Shown here in pieces: positions 32,119 to 40,572 of a stretch of 64,000 nt of DNA. Every line of letters begins with the position of its first letter. The stretch's first letter is position 1. The notes under the pieces were generated by a model. The model did no database searches, was not told the origin of the DNA, and saw only the letters and a program-made list of their open reading frames with translations. Source of the DNA: JBBPZA01 sp038330095 (GTDB lineage: Bacteria; Actinomycetota; Thermoleophilia; Solirubrobacterales; Solirubrobacteraceae); assembly GCA_038330095.1 (NCBI GenBank), contig JBBQNQ010000004.1, positions 1 to 64,000 on the forward strand, written 5' to 3'. The position numbers and the translations under genes are program-made.

Positions 32119-32248
32119 GCGGTCCCTTCCCCTCCTTCGTCGCGCCTTTCGGACCTGGCGCCGCACGCCCGCCCTCAACCGAGAGGACCCGAGCGCGCTG
32201 CGCGATAGGCTGACTCCTCGAAAACGTGACGCCGCCGAGGAGGACGTG

Positions 32249-33040
32249 ATGCCCGGGACCAGTGGTCGTCTGACCACGATGATCAAGTCGAAGGTCAACA
32301 GGCTGCTCGATCGGGCAGAGGACCCCGGAGAGACCCTGGACTACAGCTACACGAAGCAGATGGAGATGCTTCAGAACGTCAAGAAGGGCATCGCCGACGT
32401 CATCACCGCCAAGAAGCGCCTCCAGATGCAGTCGACCAAGCTCGAGCAGCAGGTCGTCAAGCTAGATACCCAGGCCCGGCAGGCGCTCGCCGCCGGCAAG
32501 GAGGACCTCGCCCGCACGGCGCTGGAGCGCAAGACGCTCGCGCAGGGCGAGCTCCAGGGGCTCGATCCGCAGATCACCGAGCTCGAGGCGCAGCAGCAGG
32601 CGCTCATCGACAAGGAGCAGAAGCTGCGCACCAAGGTCGAGAGCTTCCGCACCAAGAAGGAGGTCATCAAGGCCCAGTACTCCGCCGCCGAGGCGCAGGT
32701 CAAGATCGGCGAGGCGGCCAGCGGCGTGGGCGAGGAGATGGCCGACGTCGGCCTCGCGATGCAGCGCGCGGTCGACAAGACCGAGGGCATGCGCGCCCGC
32801 GCGGGCGCCGTCGAGGAGCTGGAGGCGGCCGGTGCCTTCGAGGACCTCACGCAGCTGGGCTCGGGTCAGGACGACATCGACAAGCAGCTCGCCGAGCTGA
32901 CCTCCGGCGCACAGGTCGACGACGAGCTGGCGAAGATGAAGGCCGAGCTCGGGACGGGCTCCGGTGCCGCCGGCGAGCTGGGCTCGGGCGCCGGCGAGGG
33001 GGAGGGCGCTGCCCAGCCCCAGCAGGGAGCCGGCCAGTGA
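32249..33040 (+). CDS. pspA: Phage shock protein A (PspA/IM30 family)
   Basis: 263 residues, almost wholly helical coiled coil, which assembles under the membrane and protects it during envelope stress. The block TTMIKSKVNRLLDRAEDPGE, then LDYSYTKQMEMLQNVKKG, is the PspA N-terminal amphipathic region. Long helices follow (LEQQVVKLDTQARQALAAGK, LEAQQQALIDKEQKLRTKVE). The C-terminus is a Gly/Ser/Glu-rich tail (GTGSGAAGELGSGAGEGEGA) not usual in E. coli PspA. ATG 32249 is chosen over GTG 32246 because GAGGAGG is 5 bases away rather than 2. Coupled to pspAA by a GTGA overlap. Confidence 0.93.
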   Translation: MPGTSGRLTTMIKSKVNRLLDRAEDPGETLDYSYTKQMEMLQNVKKGIADVITAKKRLQMQSTKLEQQVVKLDTQARQALAAGKEDLARTALERKTLAQGELQGLDPQITELEAQQQALIDKEQKLRTKVESFRTKKEVIKAQYSAAEAQVKIGEAASGVGEEMADVGLAMQRAVDKTEGMRARAGAVEELEAAGAFEDLTQLGSGQDDIDKQLAELTSGAQVDDELAKMKAELGTGSGAAGELGSGAGEGEGAAQPQQGAGQ

Positions 33041-33321
33041 TCGTCCGCATCTCCACGGACGGGCAGTACCGACTGCCCGACGGGTGCGTCGAGCGTCTCA
33101 ACTCGCTCGACGACCAGGCCCAGGAGGCGGTGGAGGCCGGCGACGACGGCAGCTTCCAGCAGGTACTCGCTCAGATGGTCGAGCTCGTGCGCTCCGACGG
33201 CCAAGCCCTAGACGATGAAGAGCTCGTCGAGTCGACGATCATCCTCCCGCCGCCGGAGTCGACCATCGCGGAGGTCGGGGCGCAGTTCGACGGCGAGGGC
33301 CTGATCCCAGACGGAGACTGA
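33037..33321 (+). CDS. pspAA: PspA-associated protein PspAA
   Basis: 94 residues matching the actinobacterial PspAA domain: MIVRISTDGQYRLPDGCVER, LNSLDDQAQEAVEAGDDG, LAQMVELVRSDGQALDDEEL, and a final ILPPPESTIAEVGAQFDGEG. It accompanies PspA in actinobacteria, although its biochemistry is not settled. GTG 33037 overlaps the pspA stop. The last 83 bp overlap the 3' end of the convergent PIG-L gene. Its partners PspAB and HtpX lie about 9 kb away. Confidence 0.9.
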   Translation: MIVRISTDGQYRLPDGCVERLNSLDDQAQEAVEAGDDGSFQQVLAQMVELVRSDGQALDDEELVESTIILPPPESTIAEVGAQFDGEGLIPDGD

Positions 33322-34042
33322 CCGCGGCGAGCTCGAAGACCACTTCGTAGCGCAGGTCGCCGCCCAGCACGCGTCCGTGTGAGGCGGCCTGCAGGCCGGG
33401 GACCTGGGTGCGGTAGCAGCGGATCGCCGCGAGCTTGCGCTCGTGGGCGGGCTCGTCGAGGCGGCGCACGCGCGCGTGGAGCGCAGCGAGCGACAGGCCG
33501 GCGCGGCGCAGCTCCTCGTCCCAGCGCGCAGCCGGGTCGGGGCGGCGCTCGGGGTGCTCGCCCGTCACCAGCGACGGCCAGCCGCTCAGCACCGCGTGAG
33601 GCAGGTCGGCGTACAGCGCGACTTCGCGCCCGCCGCCGCGCAGCGCGAGGGCGCCGTCGCGCACAGCGCGGTGATCGGGGTGGCCGCCAAGGGCGGCAGG
33701 GGCGAGCACCCGCGCGTCGCCGCTCGCGGCCTCGTCCAGCGCCTGGTGCAGCGCGTCGGTATCCACGTCGCGGTCGCGGTGCTGATGGTCGAGCAGGCCG
33801 AGGGCGACCGCTCGCCGGCCGGTCGGGGCAAGGGCGGCACGATCCTCCGCGCGCCGTTCGCGCACCCGGCGGCCCGCGTCGGTCGCCCCCGTCGTCCGAT
33901 CCCACCACCCCGGCCGGCCGTCCGCGGGCGTCCCTGTAAACACGTTGACGACGACTGCGTCGCCGGGGCCCTCGAGCACGTGCCACAGCGAGAGGACGGC
34001 GTCGTCGAGGTGGGGAGAGAGGATGACCGTGGGGCGCTCCAT
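33239..34042 (-). CDS. PIG-L family (LmbE-like) deacetylase
   Basis: 267 residues with the zinc-site motifs of GlcNAc-type N-deacetylases: VILSPHLDDAVLSLWHVLEG at the N-terminus (PHLDD in place of the usual HPDD), the inner RERRAEDRAAL helix, and the second His pair in ALGGHPDHRAVRDGAL near 128. Related proteins act in mycothiol, antibiotic or glycolipid synthesis. The C-terminal 30 residues are Arg/Pro-rich, and their codons overlap the end of pspAA on the other strand, so the true end could have been extended by loss of a stop. The substrate is unknown. Confidence 0.8.
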   Translation of the reverse strand: MERPTVILSPHLDDAVLSLWHVLEGPGDAVVVNVFTGTPADGRPGWWDRTTGATDAGRRVRERRAEDRAALAPTGRRAVALGLLDHQHRDRDVDTDALHQALDEAASGDARVLAPAALGGHPDHRAVRDGALALRGGGREVALYADLPHAVLSGWPSLVTGEHPERRPDPAARWDEELRRAGLSLAALHARVRRLDEPAHERKLAAIRCYRTQVPGLQAASHGRVLGGDLRYEVVFELAAVSLRLGSGPRRRTAPRPPRWSTPAAGG

Positions 34043-34132
34043 CGCTGGGACCCGGACGCTAGCGCCGACGGCGCCCGCCCTTCCATGCACTTCGACGCAG
34101 ACCCGGCGCGCCCGCGGACGTAGACTCGGCCC

Positions 34133-37100
34133 GTGATACGGGAGTGCCCGAGCTGCGGCGCGGGCTGTGCGCCGGACGCCCGCTTCTGCGCGCGCTGCGG
34201 CACCTCGCTCGACGGCGGTGCCGCGGCTCCGCCGTCCCCGCGCGAGGCGCGCAAGGTGGTCACCGCGCTGTTCGCCGATGTCGTCGGCTCGACCTCGCTC
34301 GGCGAGCGGCTCGATCCCGAGGACTTCACCGAGGTGGTGGGAGAGGCGGTGCGCGGCATGGCCGTGTGCGTCGAGCGCTTCGGCGGCTCGGTGTCCGAGC
34401 TCGCGGGCGACGGCCTGCTCGCGCTCTTCGGTGCACCGGTGGCCCACGAGGACGATCCCGAGCGGGCGGCGCTCGCCGGCCTCGCGATCGTCGAGTCGGC
34501 CACGGCCTATGCGCAGCGCCTGGAGCATGAGTGGGCCATCGAGGGCTTCACGGTCCGCGTCGGGCTAGAGACGGGGCTCGCCGTGCTCGGGCCGGTGGGC
34601 GGCGGGTCGCGCGTCGAATACGGCGCGATGGGCGATTCGCTCAACACCGCGGCGCGCCTGCAGGCAGCGGCGGAGCCCGGTGGCGTCCTGGCCGGCCCCG
34701 AGACCCGTCGCCTGGTCTCCGGCTGCTTCGAGTGGGGCGAGCCGCGTGAGCTCGTGCTCAAGGGCAAGCTCGAACCGGTGCTCGCCCACCCGGTCCTCGC
34801 CCCACGGGAGCGGCCGGAGCGCGAGCGGGGCCTCACGGGCGTGGAGGCGCCGCTCGTGGGGCGCGAGAGCGAGCTGCGCCTCGCCCGCGAGGCCCTGCTC
34901 GAGCTGGAGGCGGGCAAGGGAGGAGTGCTGCTGGTCTCCGGGGAGCCCGGGGTCGGCAAGACGCGTCTGCTCGCGGAGCTGAGGCGCGCCGTGGGGGCCG
35001 ACGTGCGCTGGCTCGAGGGCCGCTGTGTCTCCTACGCCGAGACGCTTCCGTACTGGCCGTTTCAGGGCGTGCTTCGCGACTGGCTCGGGCGCGTGACGCG
35101 CGCGCCCGACCTGCGCGAGGAGCTCGAGGCACAGGCGCAGCGCCTACTGGGCGAGCGCGGGAAGGAGCTCTCCGAGCCGCTCGCGGTCATGCTCGGCCTG
35201 CGGGCCGCCGGTGAAGACGCGGACCCCGAGCTCGTCCAGCGGCGCCTTCACGCCGGCTTCGCCGAGCTGGTGAGCGCGCTTGCCGCGCGGGCGCCGCTGG
35301 TGATCGCGCTCGACGATCTCCACTGGGCCGACCCCTCGTCGGTCGCGCTCGTCGAGCGCCTGGCCTCGCTGGCGCGCTCGGACGGCGTGCTGCTCCTCCT
35401 CGCCGGACGCCCGGACGCCGGGCAGCCGTTCGCGCGGCTGCGCGAGCGGCTGGGATGCGACTCGGACGCCCACGGGCGCGAGATCCCCCTGCAGGCGCTG
35501 GCGCAGGACGCCGAGCGCGTTCTGCTGGCCGGGCTCATCGGCTCGCGAACCCTGCCCGAGTGGCTCGAGCGACGCCTGCTCGAGCGTACGGAGGGCAACC
35601 CGTTCTACCTGGAGGAGCTCGTTCGGTCCATGGTCGACGCCGGGGCGCTGCATCGTACGCAGACCGGCTGGCGCTTCGATCGCGACGCCAGGGTGGAGGT
35701 TCCCGACAGCGTGGAGAAGGTCGTGCTGTCGCGCGTGGACCGGCTGGCCCCCGAGGCCCAGGAGATGCTCGGGGCGGCTGCGGTGCTCGGGCGCCAGTTC
35801 AGCCTGACTCTGCTCGACCGGGTACTGAGCGCCGGCGGGTCGGCGGGCGCCGCGCTGGCCGAGCTCGAGGCCGCCGATCTCGTGCGCGAGGCCGGGTCAG
35901 CCGGCGAGCGGACGCTGCGCTTCAAGCACAGCCTGATCCGCGAGGCCGCCTACCGCAGCCTGCTCAAGCGCCGCCGCCAGCAGCTCCACGCCCGTGCCGC
36001 CGACGCATTGGAGGAGCTCTATGCCGGCCGGCTGGACGAGGTCGTGGGCCTGCTCGCCGTTCACTGCAGCGCCGCGGGCGACGACGGGCGCGCGCTGCGC
36101 CACCACCACCGGGCGGGGGATGCGGCGCGCCTCATCAACGCGCCCGAGGAGGGCATCGAGCACTACGGGGCGGCTCTGGATGCTGCCGGCAGGCTCGGGC
36201 GCGCGGACGACGAGCGGCTCGTCATCGAGCTGCGCCTTCGGCGCGGGGCGCTGATCTACGAGCTCGGCCGCGACGCCGCCGCGGCGATCCGCGACCTCGA
36301 GGGCGCTGCGGGGGCTGCACGCCGCGCAGGCGAGGCCGACCTCGAGCTGCACGCGCACATTTCGCTCGGGGCCTGCTGGCGCGCGCTCGACTTCCCGCGC
36401 GGCGCGGAGCACCACCAGGAGGCAGTCCGCATCGCGGAGGCCCGGCAACCGGCCGCGCTGGTCGAGGCGCTCGCCCGCCTGGCCATCTATCTCACCCAGG
36501 CGCTTCGTCTGCGGCGCGCCCGGGAGCTCGCCGACCGCGCGCTCGCCGTCGCGCGCGACCAGGGCGGCGAGAAGCTCATCGTCTACGCGCGCGACGCGCT
36601 CAAGCTCGTCGCCCAGCAGACCGGCGACCTGGATGAGCTCGAGCGGCTCACCACGATGCTGGTCGAAGACCTCCGCGGCGCGGACTCGCGCACGTCGGGC
36701 CCGGGGCTTCTCTACACCACCGACGTGGTGCTGATGTGGGCGCTGGTCGAAGGCGCCACCGCCCCGATGGCCCGTGGCGACTTCGAGCTCGCCGCCGAGA
36801 GGGGAGGTGAGGCACTGGCCATGCTCGAGCGCACCGGCGGGGCGGGCCACGAGCCGGTCTTTCGCGAAGCGCTGTGCAGGCTGGGCAGGACGCGGGGCGA
36901 CTACGCCTCTGCGCTGGAGCACGGGCGGCGCGCGATGGCCGTGGCCGAGAGCTCGACCATGGCGGAGTGGGGTGCCTGGGCAGCGGCGACCTACGCCTGG
37001 ACCCTGCTCGACCTGCGCGCGCCGGTCCAGGCCCGTGAGCTGCTCGGGCCCTGGGCGCGCCGCGCCGCAGAGGCGGGAGCGATCGCCCAGGAGATTCGCT

Positions 37101-37684
37101 GCCTCAGCCTGCTCGCGTGGGCGGACTCCCAGGCGGGCGACGCGGCCGCCGCCCGTGAGCACCGCGCCCGCGCCCAGCAACTGCTTGCCCAGGTCAACGC
37201 GCGCCCGGGCGAGGCGTGGCTGTTCGGCGCCCACGCCTACTTCGCAGTGGCTCGTGTGCTCCTCGATCAGGGCTACCCCGAGCGCGCCGAGGGGGTGGTT
37301 GCGCCGGTGCTCGCGGCAGCCGAGCGCTTCCGCTGGCTCGAGAGCGTCGCCTACGGCGCGCTGCTGGTAGGGACCGCGCGCCTGGCCGCCCGCGACCTGG
37401 AGGCTGCCGGGGCGCGCCTCGACAGGGCGCTCGAGGTGTCCCGCGCGCACGGCTTCGCGGGAGCGCGGTGGGAGGCGCACGCCGCGCTTGCCGCGCTGTC
37501 GCGCGAGCAGGGGCGCCCCGCCGCGGAGGAGGAGCACCTCGCCCGGGCCGCCGGCATCGTCGAGCGCCTGGCCGCCGGGATCGACGACGACGCGCTGGCC
37601 GCGGGCTTCAGGGCCCGAGCGCTCGCCCAGCCACCGGCGCCTCCGGGGCCACCTCCTCCACGAGCTGGCGCAGCGCGAGATTGA
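34133..37684 (+). CDS. Class III adenylate/guanylate cyclase domain fused to AAA ATPase and TPR repeats
   Basis: 1183 residues from GTG 34133. Order: an N-terminal zinc ribbon (Cys5, 8, 19, 22); a class III cyclase domain about 40-220 with metal Asp49 in LFADVVGSTSL, second Asp in AGDGLLALFG near 93 and YGAMGDSLNTAARLQ near 165; a P-loop ATPase with Walker A GEPGVGKTRLL near 270 and Walker B LVIALDDLHWAD near 390; then about 500 residues of TPR-like helical repeats. No C-terminal HTH is visible. Such proteins are thought to sense and signal through a cyclic nucleotide or protein binding. A Crp regulator lies 2 kb away. Confidence 0.88.
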   Translation: MIRECPSCGAGCAPDARFCARCGTSLDGGAAAPPSPREARKVVTALFADVVGSTSLGERLDPEDFTEVVGEAVRGMAVCVERFGGSVSELAGDGLLALFGAPVAHEDDPERAALAGLAIVESATAYAQRLEHEWAIEGFTVRVGLETGLAVLGPVGGGSRVEYGAMGDSLNTAARLQAAAEPGGVLAGPETRRLVSGCFEWGEPRELVLKGKLEPVLAHPVLAPRERPERERGLTGVEAPLVGRESELRLAREALLELEAGKGGVLLVSGEPGVGKTRLLAELRRAVGADVRWLEGRCVSYAETLPYWPFQGVLRDWLGRVTRAPDLREELEAQAQRLLGERGKELSEPLAVMLGLRAAGEDADPELVQRRLHAGFAELVSALAARAPLVIALDDLHWADPSSVALVERLASLARSDGVLLLLAGRPDAGQPFARLRERLGCDSDAHGREIPLQALAQDAERVLLAGLIGSRTLPEWLERRLLERTEGNPFYLEELVRSMVDAGALHRTQTGWRFDRDARVEVPDSVEKVVLSRVDRLAPEAQEMLGAAAVLGRQFSLTLLDRVLSAGGSAGAALAELEAADLVREAGSAGERTLRFKHSLIREAAYRSLLKRRRQQLHARAADALEELYAGRLDEVVGLLAVHCSAAGDDGRALRHHHRAGDAARLINAPEEGIEHYGAALDAAGRLGRADDERLVIELRLRRGALIYELGRDAAAAIRDLEGAAGAARRAGEADLELHAHISLGACWRALDFPRGAEHHQEAVRIAEARQPAALVEALARLAIYLTQALRLRRARELADRALAVARDQGGEKLIVYARDALKLVAQQTGDLDELERLTTMLVEDLRGADSRTSGPGLLYTTDVVLMWALVEGATAPMARGDFELAAERGGEALAMLERTGGAGHEPVFREALCRLGRTRGDYASALEHGRRAMAVAESSTMAEWGAWAAATYAWTLLDLRAPVQARELLGPWARRAAEAGAIAQEIRCLSLLAWADSQAGDAAAAREHRARAQQLLAQVNARPGEAWLFGAHAYFAVARVLLDQGYPERAEGVVAPVLAAAERFRWLESVAYGALLVGTARLAARDLEAAGARLDRALEVSRAHGFAGARWEAHAALAALSREQGRPAAEEEHLARAAGIVERLAAGIDDDALAAGFRARALAQPPAPPGPPPPRAGAARD

Positions 37685-38618
37685 CGGCGACCGGCCTGCG
37701 CACCGCGATCAGGTGGTCGCCTCCCTCGAGCTCCAGCAGCCTGCCGCCGGTGAGGCGCGCGAGCTCCTGTGCCCACTCCAGCGGGCAGTTGAGGTCGTGC
37801 GTGCCGTGCACCACCCGCACCGGACAGCGCACCTGCGCGCACAGGCGGCGAGCCTCGTCGGGCGCCAAGCGCTCTCCGCGCCAGGCGTCGGCAAGCGTCT
37901 CGGGGTCGGTCTGCAGGCCCCACTCCATCCCGGTCTCGATCTGACGCGTCGAATGGGCCTCCGAACCCGCGAGGCTCCCGACGAACCACTCCAGGAAGCC
38001 GCGGTAGTCGCGCCTCCAGTAGTGGACGTTGTACTTCGTCACTCCCTCGAAGAAGTTGATCCGGCGGGCGAAGTGGCGCATGGTCGCCGAGCGGGCGAGC
38101 AGCGGCAGCGAGATGCGCAGGGCCGCGGCTGACGCGAGCGCCCGGCGCGCCGCGCTGGGCTCCTCGAATGTGCGCATCACCGTTTCGAGCGGCGGCCAGG
38201 GAGTGAGAGGAAGCAGCGAGGCGACGAAGGCTGCGCCCAGCACCCGCTCGCCGTGCTCGGCGGCGAGCGGGAGCGCCCACTGGGCGCCGCGTGAGAACGC
38301 GCCGAGCACCGCGCGGTCCGTCGCGCTGGCGTCCATGACCGCGAGCGCGTCGGCGACGAACTCCCGGTAGGAGTACGCCGCCGCTACGCGTGGACGGTCC
38401 GAGGCTCCGCTGCCGCGCCCGTCGAAGGTAACCACGCGGAAGTGGCGTGCGAGATAGGGGACCTGCGCCTTCCATACCCGCGAGGGGACGATGCTCCAGG
38501 CGGGCAGGAGCACCAGGGTCGGCTCGCCGTCGCCGAAGCGCTGCCAGGCGACGCGCACCCCGTCGCGCTCGACGAAGCCCTGCTCGTCGGGGTCGCGGAC
38601 AGGGGCCGGCTCAGTCAC
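37608..38618 (-). CDS. Alpha/beta hydrolase
   Basis: 336 residues. Oxyanion region LVLLPAWSIVPSRVWKAQVP near 35; FDGRGSGASDRP near 66; nucleophile elbow GAFSRGAQWALPLA near 108; acid and base near VVHGTHDLNCPLEWAQELA (about 268) and EGGDHLIAVRRP (about 298). It resembles the AB-hydrolase_1 family with a lid helix between strands 6 and 7. GTG 38618 overlaps the stop of the glycosyltransferase upstream (GTGA). The last 77 bp overlap the 3' end of the cyclase gene on the other strand. The substrate is unknown. Confidence 0.85.
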   Translation of the reverse strand: MTEPAPVRDPDEQGFVERDGVRVAWQRFGDGEPTLVLLPAWSIVPSRVWKAQVPYLARHFRVVTFDGRGSGASDRPRVAAAYSYREFVADALAVMDASATDRAVLGAFSRGAQWALPLAAEHGERVLGAAFVASLLPLTPWPPLETVMRTFEEPSAARRALASAAALRISLPLLARSATMRHFARRINFFEGVTKYNVHYWRRDYRGFLEWFVGSLAGSEAHSTRQIETGMEWGLQTDPETLADAWRGERLAPDEARRLCAQVRCPVRVVHGTHDLNCPLEWAQELARLTGGRLLELEGGDHLIAVRRPVAVNLALRQLVEEVAPEAPVAGRALGP

Positions 38619-39820
38619 AGCAGCTCGGCGATCCGCTCGGCCGCGCGGCGCGCCCCCGCCGTTTCGACGTCGCGGTAGTCCACCGCGCGCCCCAGCTCCT
38701 GCGCGATCGCGGCGGAGATGACCTCGGGCGGAGACTGGGAGTACTCCATCCGGCGCCCGGCGCGATAGCGGTCCAGTCGCGCAGCCACGTGGATGCGCTG
38801 CTCGAAGTGGTGCTCGAGCGGGAAGTACAGGAACGGGCGCTTGCCGGCGGTCAGCTCCATCGTCGTGCTCAGCCCGCCCTGGACGATCGCGAGGTCGCAG
38901 GCGGCAAGGTGGCGGTAGAGGTCGTGCACGTAGGCGCGCACCTCGAGCCCCTCGGGGCTGGGGAGCGAGGACGGGTCGATGCGCGGCCCGGCGACCACGA
39001 TCGTGCGCAGCTCGGGCACCGTCGAGCGCGCGAGGGGATGGGCGGCGATCACCCGTCGGAGCAGGCTCTCGCCCACCCCCGAGCCGCCGACACTCACGAC
39101 CACGACCTTCTCCTCCGGGCCGTAGCCGAGCTGCGCGCGCAGCTCCTCGCGGTTCGTGTATTTGCCCGCGTCGACGCCCGTGATGTAACCCGGGAAGTCG
39201 AAGTGCTCGCGCGTCCAGTCGGCGATCAGCGGGAGGTCATCGCCGAACGACGCCGGCACGATGTCCTCGGGGTCGCCGACGAACAGCGAGCGGTCGCGCA
39301 GCCCCGGATGAGCTGCGATGTGCTCGAGCATCTGCTGGTTGTAGTCGCGTGCGAGGAAGCGTTCGTGCTCGTCGGTGTCGTCCACCGGCAGGATCCCTAC
39401 GAAGTCGGTCAGCCACACGTAGGGCGCGGCCTTCAGGCCGGGGTTCTCGTGCAGGTAGTAATCGACCTCCCAACCCTCGTCGGCGATCCAGAGGTCGTAG
39501 CGCGTCTCGGTCACCACGTCGTGGAAGAGCATGAAGTTCGCGATCTCGATCTCGTCCATGCGCCGCAGAGCGTGGAAGCAATGCAGGTCGTGCTCAGCGG
39601 ACTCGGACTCGAAGTGCCCCGACTCGCTGGCCAGATGGACGCTGGCCGGATGGATCCGCTCGCCCTCGGCCTCGAGCACGCGAGTGACGGGATCCTGCGC
39701 CAGCCAGTCGATGCGCAGTCCGGGCACGAGCGCGCGCAGCTGCCCGGCGATCGCCACGTCGCGGCGCGCGTGACCCAGGCCGATCGGCGAGGAGACGAAC
39801 AGCGCGCGCGTGTCGCTCAT
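38615..39820 (-). CDS. Glycosyltransferase, GT-B fold (MGT/MurG-like)
   Basis: 401 residues from ATG 39820. The N-terminal loop ALFVSSPIGLGHARRDVAIA is typical of GT-B enzymes acting on lipids or natural products. The C-terminal domain has VVVVSVGGSGVGESLLRRVI near 250, TIVVAGPRIDPSS near 280 and the donor-binding block CDLAIVQGGLSTTMELTAGK near 325. The likely donor is a UDP-sugar. It is coupled to the hydrolase downstream, so the two may make and trim the same glycoconjugate. It is divergent from the Crp-family gene, 52 bp away. Confidence 0.85.
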   Translation of the reverse strand: MSDTRALFVSSPIGLGHARRDVAIAGQLRALVPGLRIDWLAQDPVTRVLEAEGERIHPASVHLASESGHFESESAEHDLHCFHALRRMDEIEIANFMLFHDVVTETRYDLWIADEGWEVDYYLHENPGLKAAPYVWLTDFVGILPVDDTDEHERFLARDYNQQMLEHIAAHPGLRDRSLFVGDPEDIVPASFGDDLPLIADWTREHFDFPGYITGVDAGKYTNREELRAQLGYGPEEKVVVVSVGGSGVGESLLRRVIAAHPLARSTVPELRTIVVAGPRIDPSSLPSPEGLEVRAYVHDLYRHLAACDLAIVQGGLSTTMELTAGKRPFLYFPLEHHFEQRIHVAARLDRYRAGRRMEYSQSPPEVISAAIAQELGRAVDYRDVETAGARRAAERIAELL

Positions 39821-39872
39821 GCGACGCGGCCCTCCACGGCGGGGTAGCGTGCGCCGCGTCGGCTCTGTGCTC

Positions 39873-40568
39873 ATGGCCAGGCTCTCCGCCACGACCCTAA
39901 AGCACGCGACGCGACGCGGCTTCCTCTCCGTGCTCACCGAGCAGGAGCGCGAGGCGCTGCTCGAGCGCGGGGTGGCGCGCCGCTTCGCGCGCGCGACGGC
40001 GCTCTTCCACGAGCACGACGACTCCAACCGCGTCGTCCTGGTGCTGCAGGGCCGGCTCAAGGTGTACTCCGTCACGCCCGACGGCCGCGAGGCGGTGCTG
40101 GCCTTCCGCGGACCGGGTGACCTGATCGGTGAGCTCTCGGCGATCGACGGCCGGCCGCGCTCCGCCAGCGTGGCGGCGCTGGAGCCCGCCGAGGTGCTGT
40201 TCGTCGCCGCGGTGGACTTCCGCGCGTTCCTGGAACGCCACCCGCGGGTCGCGCTGCTGCTCCTGCAGATGCTGTCCTGGCGGCTGCGCGACGCCGACCG
40301 CAAGCGTGTCGAGTACGCGGCCTCGGACACCATCGGTCGGGTCGCGGCGCGCCTGGTCGAGCTCTGCGAGGAGCACGGCAGGGCGGTGGGGGAGAGCATC
40401 GAGATCACCCTCCCCCTGTCCCAGGACGAGCTCGCCGGATGGACCGGCTCCTCGCGCGAGGCCGTCGGCAAGGCGCTGCACACCCTGCGCGAGCTCGGCT
40501 GGGTCCAGACCTCGCGCCGGCGCATCACCGTGCTCGACCTCGAAGCGCTGCGCCGCCGCGGCGTCTAG
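39873..40568 (+). CDS. Crp/Fnr-family transcriptional regulator
   Basis: 231 residues with an N-terminal cyclic-nucleotide-type beta-roll (FHEHDDSNRVVLVLQGRLKV; GPGDLIGELSAIDGRPRSAS, where GELSAIDGxxRSA matches the CRP phosphate-binding cassette GE(L/A)xLxxxxRxA) and a C-terminal winged helix (LPLSQDELAGWTGSSREAVG, KALHTLRELGWVQTSRRRIT). The conserved Glu and Arg of the cassette suggest that it binds cAMP or a like ligand. Its neighbours include a class III cyclase two genes away. ATG 39873 is used; GTG 39867 is possible. Confidence 0.9.
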   Translation: MARLSATTLKHATRRGFLSVLTEQEREALLERGVARRFARATALFHEHDDSNRVVLVLQGRLKVYSVTPDGREAVLAFRGPGDLIGELSAIDGRPRSASVAALEPAEVLFVAAVDFRAFLERHPRVALLLLQMLSWRLRDADRKRVEYAASDTIGRVAARLVELCEEHGRAVGESIEITLPLSQDELAGWTGSSREAVGKALHTLRELGWVQTSRRRITVLDLEALRRRGV

Positions 40569-40572
40569 CCCT

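Larger units (their letters stand above)
31935..32151. repeat. Dispersed intergenic repeat element, full form with two 45-nt hairpins
   Basis: Left arm GGAAGGCCTGAACGGCATCG, then GGATCGGCGCCGGCGG. Hairpins lie at 32003-32047 and 32074-32118. The right arm TCCCTTCCCCTCCTTCGTCG, then CGCCTTTCG, lies at 32123-32151. Same order as the element at 18161-18319, which has one hairpin. Confidence 0.7.
31895..32248. other. 354-bp intergenic region made mostly of repeat elements
   Basis: Between the NlpC/P60 and pspA genes. It holds a repeat arm, two 45-nt hairpins and a right arm (listed separately), then about 80 bp before pspA with no feature beyond the ribosome-binding site GAGGAGG at 32237-32243. 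CTCCTTCGTCGCGCC also occurs at 31919, before the left arm, hinting at a second, partial element in tandem. Confidence 0.7.
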
